A stretch of DNA of 48,010 bases from Pseudonocardiaceae bacterium (GTDB lineage Bacteria; Actinomycetota; Actinomycetes; Mycobacteriales; Pseudonocardiaceae): contig WHSZ01000049.1 in NCBI GenBank assembly GCA_009379845.1, positions 1-48,010 of the forward strand, in the 5' to 3' direction. The notes below the pieces were generated by a model. It had not been told where the DNA came from and made no database searches. It was given only the letters and a program-made list of their open reading frames with translations. Positions 36,045-44,919 of the stretch are shown one piece after another. How positions within the stretch are numbered: the stretch's first letter is position 1; each line of letters opens with the position of its first letter. The position numbers and the translations under genes are program-made.

Positions 36045-36140
36045 ATGGTTCGCTTTCTCACCAACCTGCGCTTCTGGATGCTGTTCGGCGCGCTGACCTG
36101 GCTGACCACGGTCACCGTGCTCATCGCCAGCCAGCCGTGA
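36045..36140 (+). CDS. 31-residue single-pass membrane peptide
   Basis: The ORF MVRFLTNLRFWMLFGALTWL... ends in IASQP and TGA at 36138. A GGGAG site precedes the ATG at 36045; an in-frame ATG at 36030 adds five residues. A short basic N-terminus is followed by a single hydrophobic segment of about 20 residues. It is 77 bases after corA and could modulate the channel, as small membrane proteins do elsewhere, but that is speculative. Confidence 0.5.
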   Translation: MVRFLTNLRFWMLFGALTWLTTVTVLIASQP

Positions 36141-36192
36141 CCGTGTTACCCGACGTCGAACGAGCAGCTGCCGCGACCGTGTTACCCGGCGT
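36134..36192 (+). repeat. 36-base-period direct repeat spanning the stop of the 31-residue ORF
   Basis: A 23-base unit GCCGTGACCGTGTTACCCGA... begins at 36134 and again at 36170 with two mismatches (GCCGCGACCGTGTTACCCGG). Unit one contains the TGA of the membrane peptide ORF (36138-36140). The repeats share the GTGTTACCCG core. Confidence 0.8.
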
Positions 36193-36272
36193 GACCAGCG
36201 GTGCCTGCGCAGCATCACGCCCGGTCATCCGGAACGGGAACCGAGGTCCTCGCACCGGATACGCTGGAGCGC

Positions 36273-36959
36273 ATGCCGCGCGTGCTGGTCGTCGCCGACG
36301 AGGTGGTGCACGGATTGTGGACCGAGCAGGTCCGCGCCTTTCCGGCCGACCTGGTGCTCGGGGCCGGCGACCTGCCGTTCGACTACCTTGAGTTCCTCTC
36401 CAGCGCGCTGGATTGCCCGTGCGTGTTCGTGCCGGGCAACCATGACGCCGACCTGTCGGGCTACACGGTGTCCGGCGGGCTGTCCATGCAGGGCGGCTTC
36501 CCCGAGCACTGGCCCGGTCCGGTCGGCGCGGTGAACGCCGACCGGCGCGTGGTGGACGTCGGGGGGCTGCGGATCGCCGGGCTCGGTGGCTCCGTCCGGT
36601 ACAACTACGGGCCGAACCAGTGGACCGAACGGCAGCAGGCGCGGCGCTCCCGGCGCATGGTGCGGGAGGCAAGCAGGCTCGCGCGCCGCGATGGTCGCGG
36701 GGTTGACATCCTGCTCACCCACTCCCCTCCGCGTGGCACCGGGGATCGCGAGGATCCGCCGCACCGTGGATTTGAGTGTCTACACAGGACGGTTCAGCGG
36801 CTGCGGCCGAGCGTGTTGCTGCACGGCCACATTCACCCGCACGGCGAGCGGATCGGCGAGCACCGGCTGGGGGAAACCCGCGTGATCAACGTCGTCGGTT
36901 GCCGGCTGTTCGAGGTCGAGCACGGCCAGCAGGCCGAGGAGGTACACCATGCCTGGTGA
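36273..36959 (+). CDS. Metallophosphoesterase-like protein
   Basis: The 228-residue product has most motifs of the calcineurin-like family: GAGDLPFDY, PGNHDAD, LLTHSPPRG, and LLHGHIHPHGE. The usual first motif (D-x-H after strand 1) reads VADEVVHGLW, so the metal-1 Asp-x-His pair is altered; activity may be changed. I chose ATG at 36273 (behind GGAGCGC). It overlaps the ParB-like gene by 11 bases, so the two are translated together. Confidence 0.85.
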   Translation: MPRVLVVADEVVHGLWTEQVRAFPADLVLGAGDLPFDYLEFLSSALDCPCVFVPGNHDADLSGYTVSGGLSMQGGFPEHWPGPVGAVNADRRVVDVGGLRIAGLGGSVRYNYGPNQWTERQQARRSRRMVREASRLARRDGRGVDILLTHSPPRGTGDREDPPHRGFECLHRTVQRLRPSVLLHGHIHPHGERIGEHRLGETRVINVVGCRLFEVEHGQQAEEVHHAW

Positions 36960-37701
36960 CACGGGTTTTCCTCGGGTTGACGCGGAAAGTGACTTCCTGC
37001 GGGTACGCAGGCGGCAGGTACTTTCCCGGCTCGGTGCGTGGCTGCGCCGAGCCCCGGACGATGTGAACATCATGCTGCCCTACGACGAGGTGGTCAGCGC
37101 GCTCGGCGTGCTGGGGGAACGCCGCCTCGGCCGGCAGGTGATCAGCCTCGATTCGATCGTGGGCAGCGTGGATCGCTCCCGCGAGTTCGACCGCCGGTTC
37201 CGCCCGACATCCACCCGATCCCGCCAGCGGTGGGAACGGCTGGCGCTGGCCCAGCGGCGCGGCGAATCGATCCCGCCGATCGACGTGTACCGCGTCGGAG
37301 ACCTGCACTTCGTCACGGACGGGCACCATCGCGTTTCGGTGGCACACGCGCTGGGGTTGAAAACCATCGAGGCGTTCGTCACCGAGGTGCGAACGAAGCT
37401 GGACGCGAGCGGCATCCGGTATCGCGGGGACCTCATCGTCAAGGACTACCGGCGGTTGTTTCTCGAGCGGGTACCGCTTTCCGGGCAGGCACTGGCCGCC
37501 GTGGTGCTTTCCGACCCGTGGGACTACGCGCATCTCGGCGAGCACGTGGAAGCCTGGGGATTCCGGCTGATGCAGGACGAAGGCATGTTCATCGATCGCG
37601 CGACGGTGGCGAACCGCTGGCACGAGGAGGAATTCGTCCCGGTGGTCCGGATGCTCCGGCAGGCCGAGATGATCGGCGAGCGCACCGAGGCCGAGGCGTA
37701 G
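36949..37701 (+). CDS. ParB/Srx-fold protein, ending at an in-frame amber codon
   Basis: The 250-residue product has a ParB-like nuclease/CTPase fold region (about 80-140; IPPIDVYRVGDLHFVTDGHHRVSVAHALGL, with the DGHHR motif of the ParB/sulfiredoxin superfamily). It is not a canonical chromosome ParB because no helix-turn-helix is obvious. The frame stops at TAG (37699-37701) and continues in the same frame for 29 codons with family-like residues (see the next entry). It overlaps the metallophosphoesterase gene upstream, so the two probably act together. Confidence 0.8.
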   Translation: MPGDTGFPRVDAESDFLRVRRRQVLSRLGAWLRRAPDDVNIMLPYDEVVSALGVLGERRLGRQVISLDSIVGSVDRSREFDRRFRPTSTRSRQRWERLALAQRRGESIPPIDVYRVGDLHFVTDGHHRVSVAHALGLKTIEAFVTEVRTKLDASGIRYRGDLIVKDYRRLFLERVPLSGQALAAVVLSDPWDYAHLGEHVEAWGFRLMQDEGMFIDRATVANRWHEEEFVPVVRMLRQAEMIGERTEAEA

Positions 37702-37791
37702 ATGTGGGTCTCGAGCGAGCGCTACCGGATGATCCGCACGCACAGCTGGACCGACGAGGTCATCGAAACGCTCCGTACCCAGGACAGCTGA
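37702..37791 (+). pseudogene. In-frame continuation of the ParB-like gene beyond the amber codon
   Basis: Immediately after the TAG the frame reads MWVSSERYRMIRTHSWTDEV and on to LRTQDS and TGA at 37789. It has no ribosome binding site of its own, and looks like the natural C-terminal helix of this ParB-like family, where I recall a Tyr at the stop position. A TAC-to-TAG change would explain it. Readthrough or a sequencing error are alternatives. Confidence 0.55.
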
Positions 37792-37796
37792 CGGCC

Positions 37797-38720
37797 TCAG
37801 GCGTCCGCCTTACCGGTCCGCAAGCCCCGGCCGGCCCGGCGACGGAGTCCCGCCCGTGTCGTGGCGGTGGAACGGTGCACGGCTTCCGGGTGGTAGCGGG
37901 CCAGCAGCACGACGCCGACCACCGCGATCAAACCGGTCGTGATCAGGGCGGTCACCGTCGCGTCGCTGGCGCCGGCGATCTCGCCGAGCATGCTCACGCC
38001 GAGTCCGGTCGCCACGAGCGGGTTGAGCACCGTCTGGCAGGCCACCACCACATCCGGCGGGCCGCTGGAGTAAGCGAGCTGCACGAACCACGAGCCGGCA
38101 AGGAACGCCACCACGACGCCGACCGCGGAAAACACCGGGAGCGCGCCGAAGCCCTTGGTCTGCACGGCATAGGCGACATCCCGCACGAGTACCGAAACCA
38201 GCCCGTAGGCCGCGCCGGCGCCGACGGCAAGCGCCACACAGCGCACCACCCCGTTGCTCACCGCGCCCACGATGCCGAGCAGCACCACCGCGCCGATGAC
38301 CAGCTGGCCGGCGCGGACCACATCGGCTCCAGCGATCGCGTGGGTATCCGCGGAACTCGCGGCAAGCACCACGAACACCGCGACTCCCGCCGTGCTGCCC
38401 ACCACCGCGGTCGAGGCCATCCCGCCCAGCCGGGTGCCGCGCGACCTCGCGTGCAGCACCGCGACAATTGGCAGGGCGAGCACCACGATCGGCGAGACCA
38501 CGGATACCGGGGCCATCGACAGCGCCAGGATCTGCAGCACCGCACAGGCGGCCAGCACGGCGAAGCCCGTCCGCCAGAGCGGATTGCGAAGCAGTTTCGG
38601 CAGCCCGCCGAGCCGCAGCGTGGTGTCCTGGGTCTCGGCCCGCACCGCCGTGTACTGCAGCCGGACCCCGATCGCGCTGCAGCCCGCGGCGAGCACCGCG
38701 CAGCCGATCGCCAGGATCAT
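37797..38720 (-). CDS. DMT-type integral membrane transporter
   Basis: The 307-residue product has 9-10 hydrophobic segments (from MILAIGCAVLAAGCSAIGVR on) and resembles drug/metabolite or NIPA-like transporters of actinobacteria. The ATG at 38720 overlaps the stop of the DUF998 gene (TGATG). The longer reading to 38783 is less likely. Substrate unknown. Confidence 0.8.
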   Translation of the reverse strand: MILAIGCAVLAAGCSAIGVRLQYTAVRAETQDTTLRLGGLPKLLRNPLWRTGFAVLAACAVLQILALSMAPVSVVSPIVVLALPIVAVLHARSRGTRLGGMASTAVVGSTAGVAVFVVLAASSADTHAIAGADVVRAGQLVIGAVVLLGIVGAVSNGVVRCVALAVGAGAAYGLVSVLVRDVAYAVQTKGFGALPVFSAVGVVVAFLAGSWFVQLAYSSGPPDVVVACQTVLNPLVATGLGVSMLGEIAGASDATVTALITTGLIAVVGVVLLARYHPEAVHRSTATTRAGLRRRAGRGLRTGKADA

Positions 38721-39529
38721 CACGGCGTGCTCCCCGCGATCGCCCGCGTTCGCCTGCGCCGATCCCGCATCTTCACCGCGCATGCTTCCAGCAGCCGCAC
38801 CGCGAGGATCATCAGAACCACGATCTCGAGCCCGAAAAGCACCCGCTGAATCAGCCCGGAGATTCCCCTCGCGTCAAAGAAATCGACGAACACCAGGCTC
38901 GGGTACAGGTCCGGAAGCCGAGCGATGAGGTAGCTCAACGCGAGACCGGCCGCGATCAGCGACGTGCGGCGCACGATCCGTGCGACGCGTTCCCAACCGG
39001 GGTAGGCCCGCAGCCGGTACGCCAGCGCGGACCCGGCAAGCGGCAGGCTGACGAACAGCGAGGCACCGGCGATCTGGTGGATCATCCCTGAGGCGCTCTG
39101 GATGGTCGGCGCGTCGTCCGTTGGGAAGATCGCGCACAGCGTGAGGCTCACACACCACACCCCGAAGAAGACCACGGTCGGCCCGCCGAGCCGGATGCCG
39201 ATCCACCTGATGCCGGCCAGCACCGCGATGGTGGCAAGCACGACCGTGAACAGCGTGGCGGTGAACAACCGGCGCGCCTGGTCGACGAATACGTAGTAAC
39301 TGACCGCACGCGAGAACGGATCGACCTGGTCGAAGAACTTGACGTTCAGGTAAGTCATGGTGATCAACGAGCGACCGAGGCTGATCACGGCGAACGCGGC
39401 AAGGCCGAGCGCGGCCGTGGAAACACCCGTCAGCCACGCGAGGCGCCGCACACCGTCGCCCCCCGCGACCACCTTGCCCCCCGCAACCTGAGCGTTGGCC
39501 CCCGCCACGCTGGCGGGTTGCCCGCTCAC
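38720..39529 (-). CDS. DUF998-like integral membrane protein
   Basis: The 269-residue product has about six to seven membrane segments and conserved FPTDD and MIHQIAG motifs (CAIFPTDDAPTIQSASGMIH), which are characteristic of DUF998. Function unknown. The first 27 residues are low complexity, repeating a VAGANAQVAGGKVVAGGD pattern. It is coupled to the following transporter gene. Confidence 0.82.
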   Translation of the reverse strand: MSGQPASVAGANAQVAGGKVVAGGDGVRRLAWLTGVSTAALGLAAFAVISLGRSLITMTYLNVKFFDQVDPFSRAVSYYVFVDQARRLFTATLFTVVLATIAVLAGIRWIGIRLGGPTVVFFGVWCVSLTLCAIFPTDDAPTIQSASGMIHQIAGASLFVSLPLAGSALAYRLRAYPGWERVARIVRRTSLIAAGLALSYLIARLPDLYPSLVFVDFFDARGISGLIQRVLFGLEIVVLMILAVRLLEACAVKMRDRRRRTRAIAGSTP

Positions 39530-39674
39530 GATCGCACCGGAGCGCGTTGTCTGGTCATTACCGCTCCCGCAGTGTGTGAACTCCTGGTGAGCTCAACGCA
39601 TACACACTACGAAGCGTTCCCTTGTCCTGCTGAGATCCCTTTCAGCCGATCGGGTGCCACCTCGGCCGCTCACT

Positions 39675-39702
39675 AAAACATAGCTCGGGCGAGCGCCCGG
39701 CG
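39675..39702 (-). terminator. Rho-independent-like terminator after sugC
   Basis: Downstream of the sugC stop, the minus strand can form CGGGC-GCTC-GCCCG (39686-39699), followed by AGCTATGTTTTA with a short U-run. It would end the lpqY-sugABC transcript. Confidence 0.5.
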
Positions 39703-39713
39703 AAGCGACGCCG

Positions 39714-40895
39714 TCAGCCCGAGTAGGTGAGATTCACGCCGCTTGACGGATCAAACAGTTCCACCTTGTCCCGATCGAACCAGAGTTCCGTGGTGCCGCC
39801 CTCGGTCGCGGTTGACGCCGCGGACAGCCGGGTCACTACCTGCGATCCGGTTTCCGGAACCTCTGTCGCACCCGCGTCCGCGGCCAGCTCCTCCAGCTCA
39901 CTCGAGACCGCCTGCTCGCCCTCGACGGTGAAATAGGCGTACTTGTCCGAGCCCATCGATTCCAGCACGTCGACCTTCGCCCGGAAGGTCGCCCCACCGG
40001 ACCTGGTCGGCTCGTCGAGCAGCCCGGCGTCCTCGAAGTGTTCCGGTCGCACGCCGGCGATCACCTCGCGCGGCGCGTCCTTGCCTTCAAGGAGCCTGCG
40101 CACCCGATCGGTCAGCTCCACCTCGCCGAGCGGGGTGTTGAGCCGGTTGTCGGCCAGGCTGGCGGGGAAGAAGTTCATCGACGGTGAGCCGATGAACCCG
40201 GCGACGAACAGGTTCGCGGGCTGCTCGTAAAGGAACTGCGGCGAACCGACCTGCTGCACGTAACCGCCACGCAGCACCACGACCCGGTCGCCGAGCGTCA
40301 TGGCCTCGGTCTGGTCGTGCGTCACGTAAACCGTGGTCGTGCCCAGCTGCTTCTGCAGCTTGGAAACCGACGTGCGCATCTGCACGCGCAACTTGGCATC
40401 CAAGTTGGACAGTGGCTCGTCCATCAGGAACGCCTTGGGGCTACGCACGATCGCGCGCCCCATCGCGACTCGTTGGCGCTGACCGCCGGACAGGTTGGAC
40501 GGCTTGCGATCAAGATGGTTGGTCAGATCGAGGATCGTGGCCGCCTCATCGACCTTCTCGCGCACCTCACGATCGTCCACTTTGGCCAGACGGAGGGGGA
40601 AGGCCATGTTCTCCCGCACGCTCATATGCGGATACAGCGCGTAGGACTGGAACACCATGGCGATGTCCCTGTCCTTCGGCGCCTTCTCGTTCATCCGCGC
40701 GCCACCGATGCGCAGTTCGCCGGACGAGATGTCCTCGAGGCCGGCGATCATGTTGAGCGTGGTGGACTTCCCGCAGCCGGACGGGCCAACCAGGATGATG
40801 AACTCGCCGTCCGCGATGTCGATATCCACTTCGGACGCCGCGAGCGCGCCGTCCGGGTAACGCTTGGTCACCTTGTCCAAGACGATTTCAGCCAT
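39714..40895 (-). CDS. sugC: Sugar ABC importer ATP-binding subunit (SugC/MsmK type)
   Basis: The 393-residue product has Walker A GPSGCGKST, the Q-loop region, signature LSGGQRQRVAMGRAIVRSP, Walker B FLMDEPLSN, and a C-terminal TOBE/OB regulatory domain (about 240-390). It resembles SugC of the LpqY-SugABC trehalose importer of mycobacteria. It starts seven bases after the sugB stop. Maltose-type substrates are possible. Confidence 0.9.
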   Translation of the reverse strand: MAEIVLDKVTKRYPDGALAASEVDIDIADGEFIILVGPSGCGKSTTLNMIAGLEDISSGELRIGGARMNEKAPKDRDIAMVFQSYALYPHMSVRENMAFPLRLAKVDDREVREKVDEAATILDLTNHLDRKPSNLSGGQRQRVAMGRAIVRSPKAFLMDEPLSNLDAKLRVQMRTSVSKLQKQLGTTTVYVTHDQTEAMTLGDRVVVLRGGYVQQVGSPQFLYEQPANLFVAGFIGSPSMNFFPASLADNRLNTPLGEVELTDRVRRLLEGKDAPREVIAGVRPEHFEDAGLLDEPTRSGGATFRAKVDVLESMGSDKYAYFTVEGEQAVSSELEELAADAGATEVPETGSQVVTRLSAASTATEGGTTELWFDRDKVELFDPSSGVNLTYSG

Positions 40896-40902
40896 GATCC
40901 AC

Positions 40903-41745
40903 CTAGCCCTTCACGGCACCGGAAGTCAGCCCAGCGACGATACGGCGCTGGAAGAACAGTACGAAAACAATGATGGGAATCGTGATCACCACGGCCGCGG
41001 CGGAGATCGTTCCCGTTGGATCCTCGAACTGCGAGGCGCCCGTGAAGAACGACAGTGCGGCCGGCACGGTGCGGGATGCTTCAGTTGAGGTCAGCGAGAT
41101 CGCGAACAGGAAGTCGTTCCAGGTCAGGATGAAGACCAGGATCGCGGTGGTGAACACACCGGGCGCGGCAAGCGGGGCGATCACCCTGCGGAACGCTTGC
41201 GCCGGGGTGGCGCCGTCCATCTTCGCCGCTTTCTCCAACTCCCACGGGATTTCCTTGAAGAACGCGGACAGCGTGTAGATCGCAAGCGGCAGTCCGAACG
41301 TGACGTACGGAAGGATCAGTCCCGGCCAGGTGTCGAACAACCCAAGGGCCCGCTCGATCTCGAACAGCGGGGAGACAAGCGAAACCTGCGGGAACATGGC
41401 CACCAGCAGCGAAACCCCGATGAGCAGCCGCTTGCCGGGAAATTCCAGCCTGGCGACCGCGTACGCGGCCATGGTGCCGATGACCACCGCGATCAGCGTG
41501 GAGATCAGCGCGATGCCGATCGAGTTCACCAGCGCCCGCAGGAACTCGGTCGTCTGGAAGATGTCTATGTAACTCTGCAGGGTCCAGGACCGCGGGATGA
41601 AGTTCCCGTCGTTCAAGGTTTCCTTGGTCTTGAACGACAGCGACACGATCCACAGCACCGGCACCAGCGCGTAGATCACGACGGCCAGATCCAGCAGGCT
41701 CCACTGTACTTTGCGGCGAGGTGTCGCCGTTCCGATCATGGTCAT
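40903..41745 (-). CDS. sugB: Sugar ABC importer permease SugB (MalG type)
   Basis: The 280-residue product has six membrane segments and the EAA loop ([28 protein letters not shown]) that contacts the ATPase. ATG at 41745 overlaps the sugA stop by one base (TGATG). It forms the channel with SugA. Confidence 0.9.
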   Translation of the reverse strand: MTMIGTATPRRKVQWSLLDLAVVIYALVPVLWIVSLSFKTKETLNDGNFIPRSWTLQSYIDIFQTTEFLRALVNSIGIALISTLIAVVIGTMAAYAVARLEFPGKRLLIGVSLLVAMFPQVSLVSPLFEIERALGLFDTWPGLILPYVTFGLPLAIYTLSAFFKEIPWELEKAAKMDGATPAQAFRRVIAPLAAPGVFTTAILVFILTWNDFLFAISLTSTEASRTVPAALSFFTGASQFEDPTGTISAAAVVITIPIIVFVLFFQRRIVAGLTSGAVKG

Positions 41746-42695
41746 CAGCGCTTCCCCCCGTCGTCACTACCGGGCGCGGCGGTGCCGAACCCCTTCACGA
41801 AGATGAACGCGATGATCGCGACCGTGATGAAGATAAGTACGGACATTGTCGAGCCGATACCGAGATTCAGTCCTTTGATCAGGTTGTTGTAGGTGGAAAC
41901 CGATACCGAACCGGTCTGTTGCGCGCCCTGCGTCAACACGAAGATGTTGTCGAAGATGCGGAACGCGTCGAGCATCCGGAACAGCACGGCTACCAGGATC
42001 GCCGGTTTCATCACCGGCACGATCACCTTGATGAACCGCTTCCACGGGCCGGCGCCGTCCACCGAAGCCGCCTTCAGCAGATCGTCGGGCACCAGCGCGA
42101 GCCCGGCCATCAGTAGCAGGGCCATGAACGGTGTCGTCTTCCACACCTCGGCCACGATGATGATCGAGAAAGCCGGCAGCCGCTCGGTCAGCAGCGCGGA
42201 ATCGGGCGCGATCAACTGGGCGAGATACCCGGTGTCCGGCGTGAACGCGTACCGCCACGAGAACGCGGCCACCACCGTGACGATGCCGTACGGGATGAGC
42301 GCGACGGTCCGGATCAGGCCGCGGGCGACGATGGTCCTGTGCATGATCAGCGCGAGCGCGAAACCGAGCACGAACTCGATCGCGACGGATATCGCGGTGA
42401 GGAACACCGTGACACCGAACGACGTCCACCAGTACGGGCTGGACAGCACGGTGATGTAGTTCTCCAGCCCGACGAACTCGGTTTCGGCTGGGAAACGCAA
42501 GTCGTAGCGCTGCAGGGAGAGCCAGATCGAGTAGATGATCGGCCATGCGGTGACCGCGAGCATCACGATCGCCGCCGGCGCGCAGAGCCAGAAGGCGAGC
42601 TTGCGCTCCGCACGCTTGCCCTCGCTGAGTGCCCGCTTGCCGGGTGGTTGCTCGGTACCGGCAGCCGGCGCTGTGGTGCCGACCTCAGCTGTCAC
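41745..42695 (-). CDS. sugA: Sugar ABC importer permease SugA (MalF type)
   Basis: The 316-residue product has six membrane segments and an EAA loop ([26 protein letters not shown]). The GTG at 42695 overlaps the lpqY stop (GTGA). The N-terminal 30 residues are polar and cytoplasmic. Confidence 0.9.
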   Translation of the reverse strand: MTAEVGTTAPAAGTEQPPGKRALSEGKRAERKLAFWLCAPAAIVMLAVTAWPIIYSIWLSLQRYDLRFPAETEFVGLENYITVLSSPYWWTSFGVTVFLTAISVAIEFVLGFALALIMHRTIVARGLIRTVALIPYGIVTVVAAFSWRYAFTPDTGYLAQLIAPDSALLTERLPAFSIIIVAEVWKTTPFMALLLMAGLALVPDDLLKAASVDGAGPWKRFIKVIVPVMKPAILVAVLFRMLDAFRIFDNIFVLTQGAQQTGSVSVSTYNNLIKGLNLGIGSTMSVLIFITVAIIAFIFVKGFGTAAPGSDDGGKR

Positions 42696-44020
42696 GGCAG
42701 AACCCCTTTCGATTGAAGGGCATCCGCGATCTCGCTACGCAGTCTGTCCGCAGTGGACTGTGGGTTGATGGCGCTCGACGGCGAGATCACCGTGGAGATC
42801 ACAGTGGAAACGTTCTGGTACGCCGGTGTTGCCGGGCGCACGCCCGGTTCCTTCAACGCGGCCAGAATGGTGTCCTTCATGGGGTAGGCGGTGGCCATGT
42901 CCGGGTTGTCGTCGCCTGCCGGCTTGCTCGGATCGAGCGGTTCCGGGTCGTTGTAGACCGACTCGATCGTCGGCGGCACACCATCGGACACCGCGGAGAA
43001 TTTCTGGTTCTCCGCGTTGCGCAAGCACAGTGCGGTTTCGAACGCCTCGGGCTTGGTCGGCGAGAACTTGCTGACAGCCAGGTTGTAGCCGCCGATCGTC
43101 GACCTGCTCGGCTCCCCAGGGTTCACCTCCGGATAGCGCGTCCACTTCATGTGCTTGGCCCGCTCCGGGTTGCCTTCCTGCATCGCGGGGTAGACGAACG
43201 GCCAGTTCAGCTGAAACGCCGCCTTGCTGCCCTTCTGCTCGAAGGCCAGCCGGGCCTCGTCCTCCTGCGCGTTGGTCAAGCCGGGAGCCGTGATACCGGC
43301 CGATGCGACCTTCTTTAGTATCTCGAGGCCGTTGACCGCCCCCCGGTCCATCCGGACCGAAAGGCCGTCGTCGCTGAGGATTCGCCCGCCGGCGGACTCG
43401 GTGATCGAGTTGTACATGGCGACCAGGCCTTCGTACTGCGCGCCGGTGAACACCACCTGGTACGGCTTGCCCTGCCGCTTGAGCCGCTGCGCGGCTGCGA
43501 TGAGTTGCTCCCAGGTCTCCGGCGGCTTCGGGGTCAGCCGGTCGTCGTACCACATCAGCTGAATGTTGGTGTTCTTCGTGGCCGCGTACAGCTTGTCCTG
43601 CCATTGCGCGGTCTCAAGTGGACCGGGCAGCACGCCCTTCTCGGCTTCGGCCTTGTTCTTGCCCGTCCACTCCACGGCCCAGCCGGCCTCGGCGAACTCC
43701 GCCGTCCACGTCACGTCCAGGCCGAGCACGTCCATCTCGTCGTCCCCGGCGGCAAGCCTGCGCACCATCTGTTCACGCTGGCCATCGGCGTCACGGGGAA
43801 GCTTGTGGTAAACGATGTTGTACCGCCCGCCGGCCTGTTCGTCGCACTTGTCGACGACCGACTGGAAGTTCTCTTCCGGCGCGTAGTACACGTTGACCGT
43901 CTTTCCCCCGCCGGAACCACACGCCGCGACCAGTGGTGCGGCGACAAGTGCCGCACCGGCGGCGGCGAACGCGCGCCGTCGTGAGATCGCGCCCCGACCA
44001 CGTCGCCTGGCGCTGCCCAT
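42692..44020 (-). CDS. lpqY: Sugar-binding lipoprotein of the importer (LpqY-like)
   Basis: The 442-residue product is an extracytoplasmic solute-binding protein (SBP_bac_1 type). The N-terminus has a twin-arginine motif (SRRRAF, residues 13-18), a hydrophobic stretch and a lipobox VAAC with Cys34, so it is probably a Tat-exported lipoprotein. The binding domain includes WTAEFAEAGWAVEWT. Gene order lpqY-sugA-sugB-sugC, and similarity in length and layout, suggest trehalose recycling; other disaccharides are possible. ATG at 44020. Confidence 0.88.
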   Translation of the reverse strand: MGSARRRGRGAISRRRAFAAAGAALVAAPLVAACGSGGGKTVNVYYAPEENFQSVVDKCDEQAGGRYNIVYHKLPRDADGQREQMVRRLAAGDDEMDVLGLDVTWTAEFAEAGWAVEWTGKNKAEAEKGVLPGPLETAQWQDKLYAATKNTNIQLMWYDDRLTPKPPETWEQLIAAAQRLKRQGKPYQVVFTGAQYEGLVAMYNSITESAGGRILSDDGLSVRMDRGAVNGLEILKKVASAGITAPGLTNAQEDEARLAFEQKGSKAAFQLNWPFVYPAMQEGNPERAKHMKWTRYPEVNPGEPSRSTIGGYNLAVSKFSPTKPEAFETALCLRNAENQKFSAVSDGVPPTIESVYNDPEPLDPSKPAGDDNPDMATAYPMKDTILAALKEPGVRPATPAYQNVSTVISTVISPSSAINPQSTADRLRSEIADALQSKGVLP

Positions 44021-44073
44021 CGATCCTGCCTCCTTCCCAGAACGCACGTCGGAGGCCGAACTTCGCCCGCACC

Positions 44074-44089
44074 AGCACCTCGACGTGCT
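44074..44089. promoter_or_regulatory. Palindrome upstream of lpqY
   Basis: AGCACCTCGACGTGCT is symmetric in 14 of 16 bases, 54 bases upstream of the lpqY start. LacI-type regulators of sugar operons bind such sites, so it is a candidate operator. No regulator gene lies next to it. A TGTGCAAC direct repeat (44129, 44181) lies further upstream. Confidence 0.35.
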
Positions 44090-44269
44090 CCGGTCAGTGT
44101 GCGTCGCGCCACACAGCCATACCGGTGCTGTGCAACTTAAGCTCCGGTGATCACCGCTGGCAAGCAGGTATTCGGCTGATTGTGCAACGATTCAGAAAAT
44201 CCCCGAACTGCGGATGCCGGGTGGACAACCGGCGGTCGGCTACCGGCCGTCCGGAGGCACCACCCGGTG

Positions 44270-44797
44270 TCAGGTTTGGGACGTTCCGGGGCGCATCGCG
44301 AGCTTGGCGAGCAGGTCTCGCCCCTGCTCGGCGTTGCGCGGCTGGCACAGCACGTCGTAGCGGCCGGCGACCAGCTGGCTCGCCGAGGAGAAGTCCCGCC
44401 GTCCCTTGGTGGACGCGTAGCTCACCGCGGCGAACACCAGACCGAACAGCACGCCGGTGCCGAGCCCGACCAGAATCGGACCGTAAGAGATCCCTTCGGC
44501 GGAGCTGAACATGCCGAGCAGCAGACCGACGAACAAGCCGAACCAGGCCCCGGACACCGCTCCGGTGCCGAGCACCTTGCCCCACGACAGCTTGCCGATG
44601 ACCCGCTCGACGAGCATCAGGTCGACGCCGACGATGGTGACGTCGGAAACCCGGAACTCGTTGCTCGCCAGAAACTCAACCGCGCGCTGGGCTTCCTCGT
44701 AGGTGCCGTAGGACCCTATCGGCCAACCCGTCGGTGGCGTCGGTAGTTGTGGAAGGCCCGGCGCCCGCCTGTTGGCCCCGGGAAACGCACTGGTCAC
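44270..44797 (-). CDS. General stress protein YflT-like (Rv1234-like)
   Basis: The 175-residue product has an N-terminal YflT-like domain (GSYGTYEEAQRAVEFLASNEF, then VSDVTIVGVDL), a Gly-rich pair of membrane segments (WGKVLGTGAVSGAWFGLFVG, LVGLGTGVLFGLVFAAV) and a C-terminal strand. The homologue Rv1234 lies beside lpqY in M. tuberculosis (from memory). GTG at 44797 behind GAGGTG. Confidence 0.85.
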   Translation of the reverse strand: MTSAFPGANRRAPGLPQLPTPPTGWPIGSYGTYEEAQRAVEFLASNEFRVSDVTIVGVDLMLVERVIGKLSWGKVLGTGAVSGAWFGLFVGLLLGMFSSAEGISYGPILVGLGTGVLFGLVFAAVSYASTKGRRDFSSASQLVAGRYDVLCQPRNAEQGRDLLAKLAMRPGTSQT

Positions 44798-44919
44798 ATG
44801 ATCACCTCTTGCACCGGAAAGCTACATCTATCCTGCCAACAGGACAGAAGCGGCGCGAACGCGGCACCAACCGTGCCAGAGGCGGCCACACCACGGGCCG
44901 TTCACCGGGCGACGTCTTG

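Noticed and set aside
36690..37701. Phage defence or toxin-antitoxin system from the phosphoesterase/ParB pair
   Set aside because: No toxin, nuclease with complete motifs, or defence neighbours are evident; kept only as a hypothesis about the pair.
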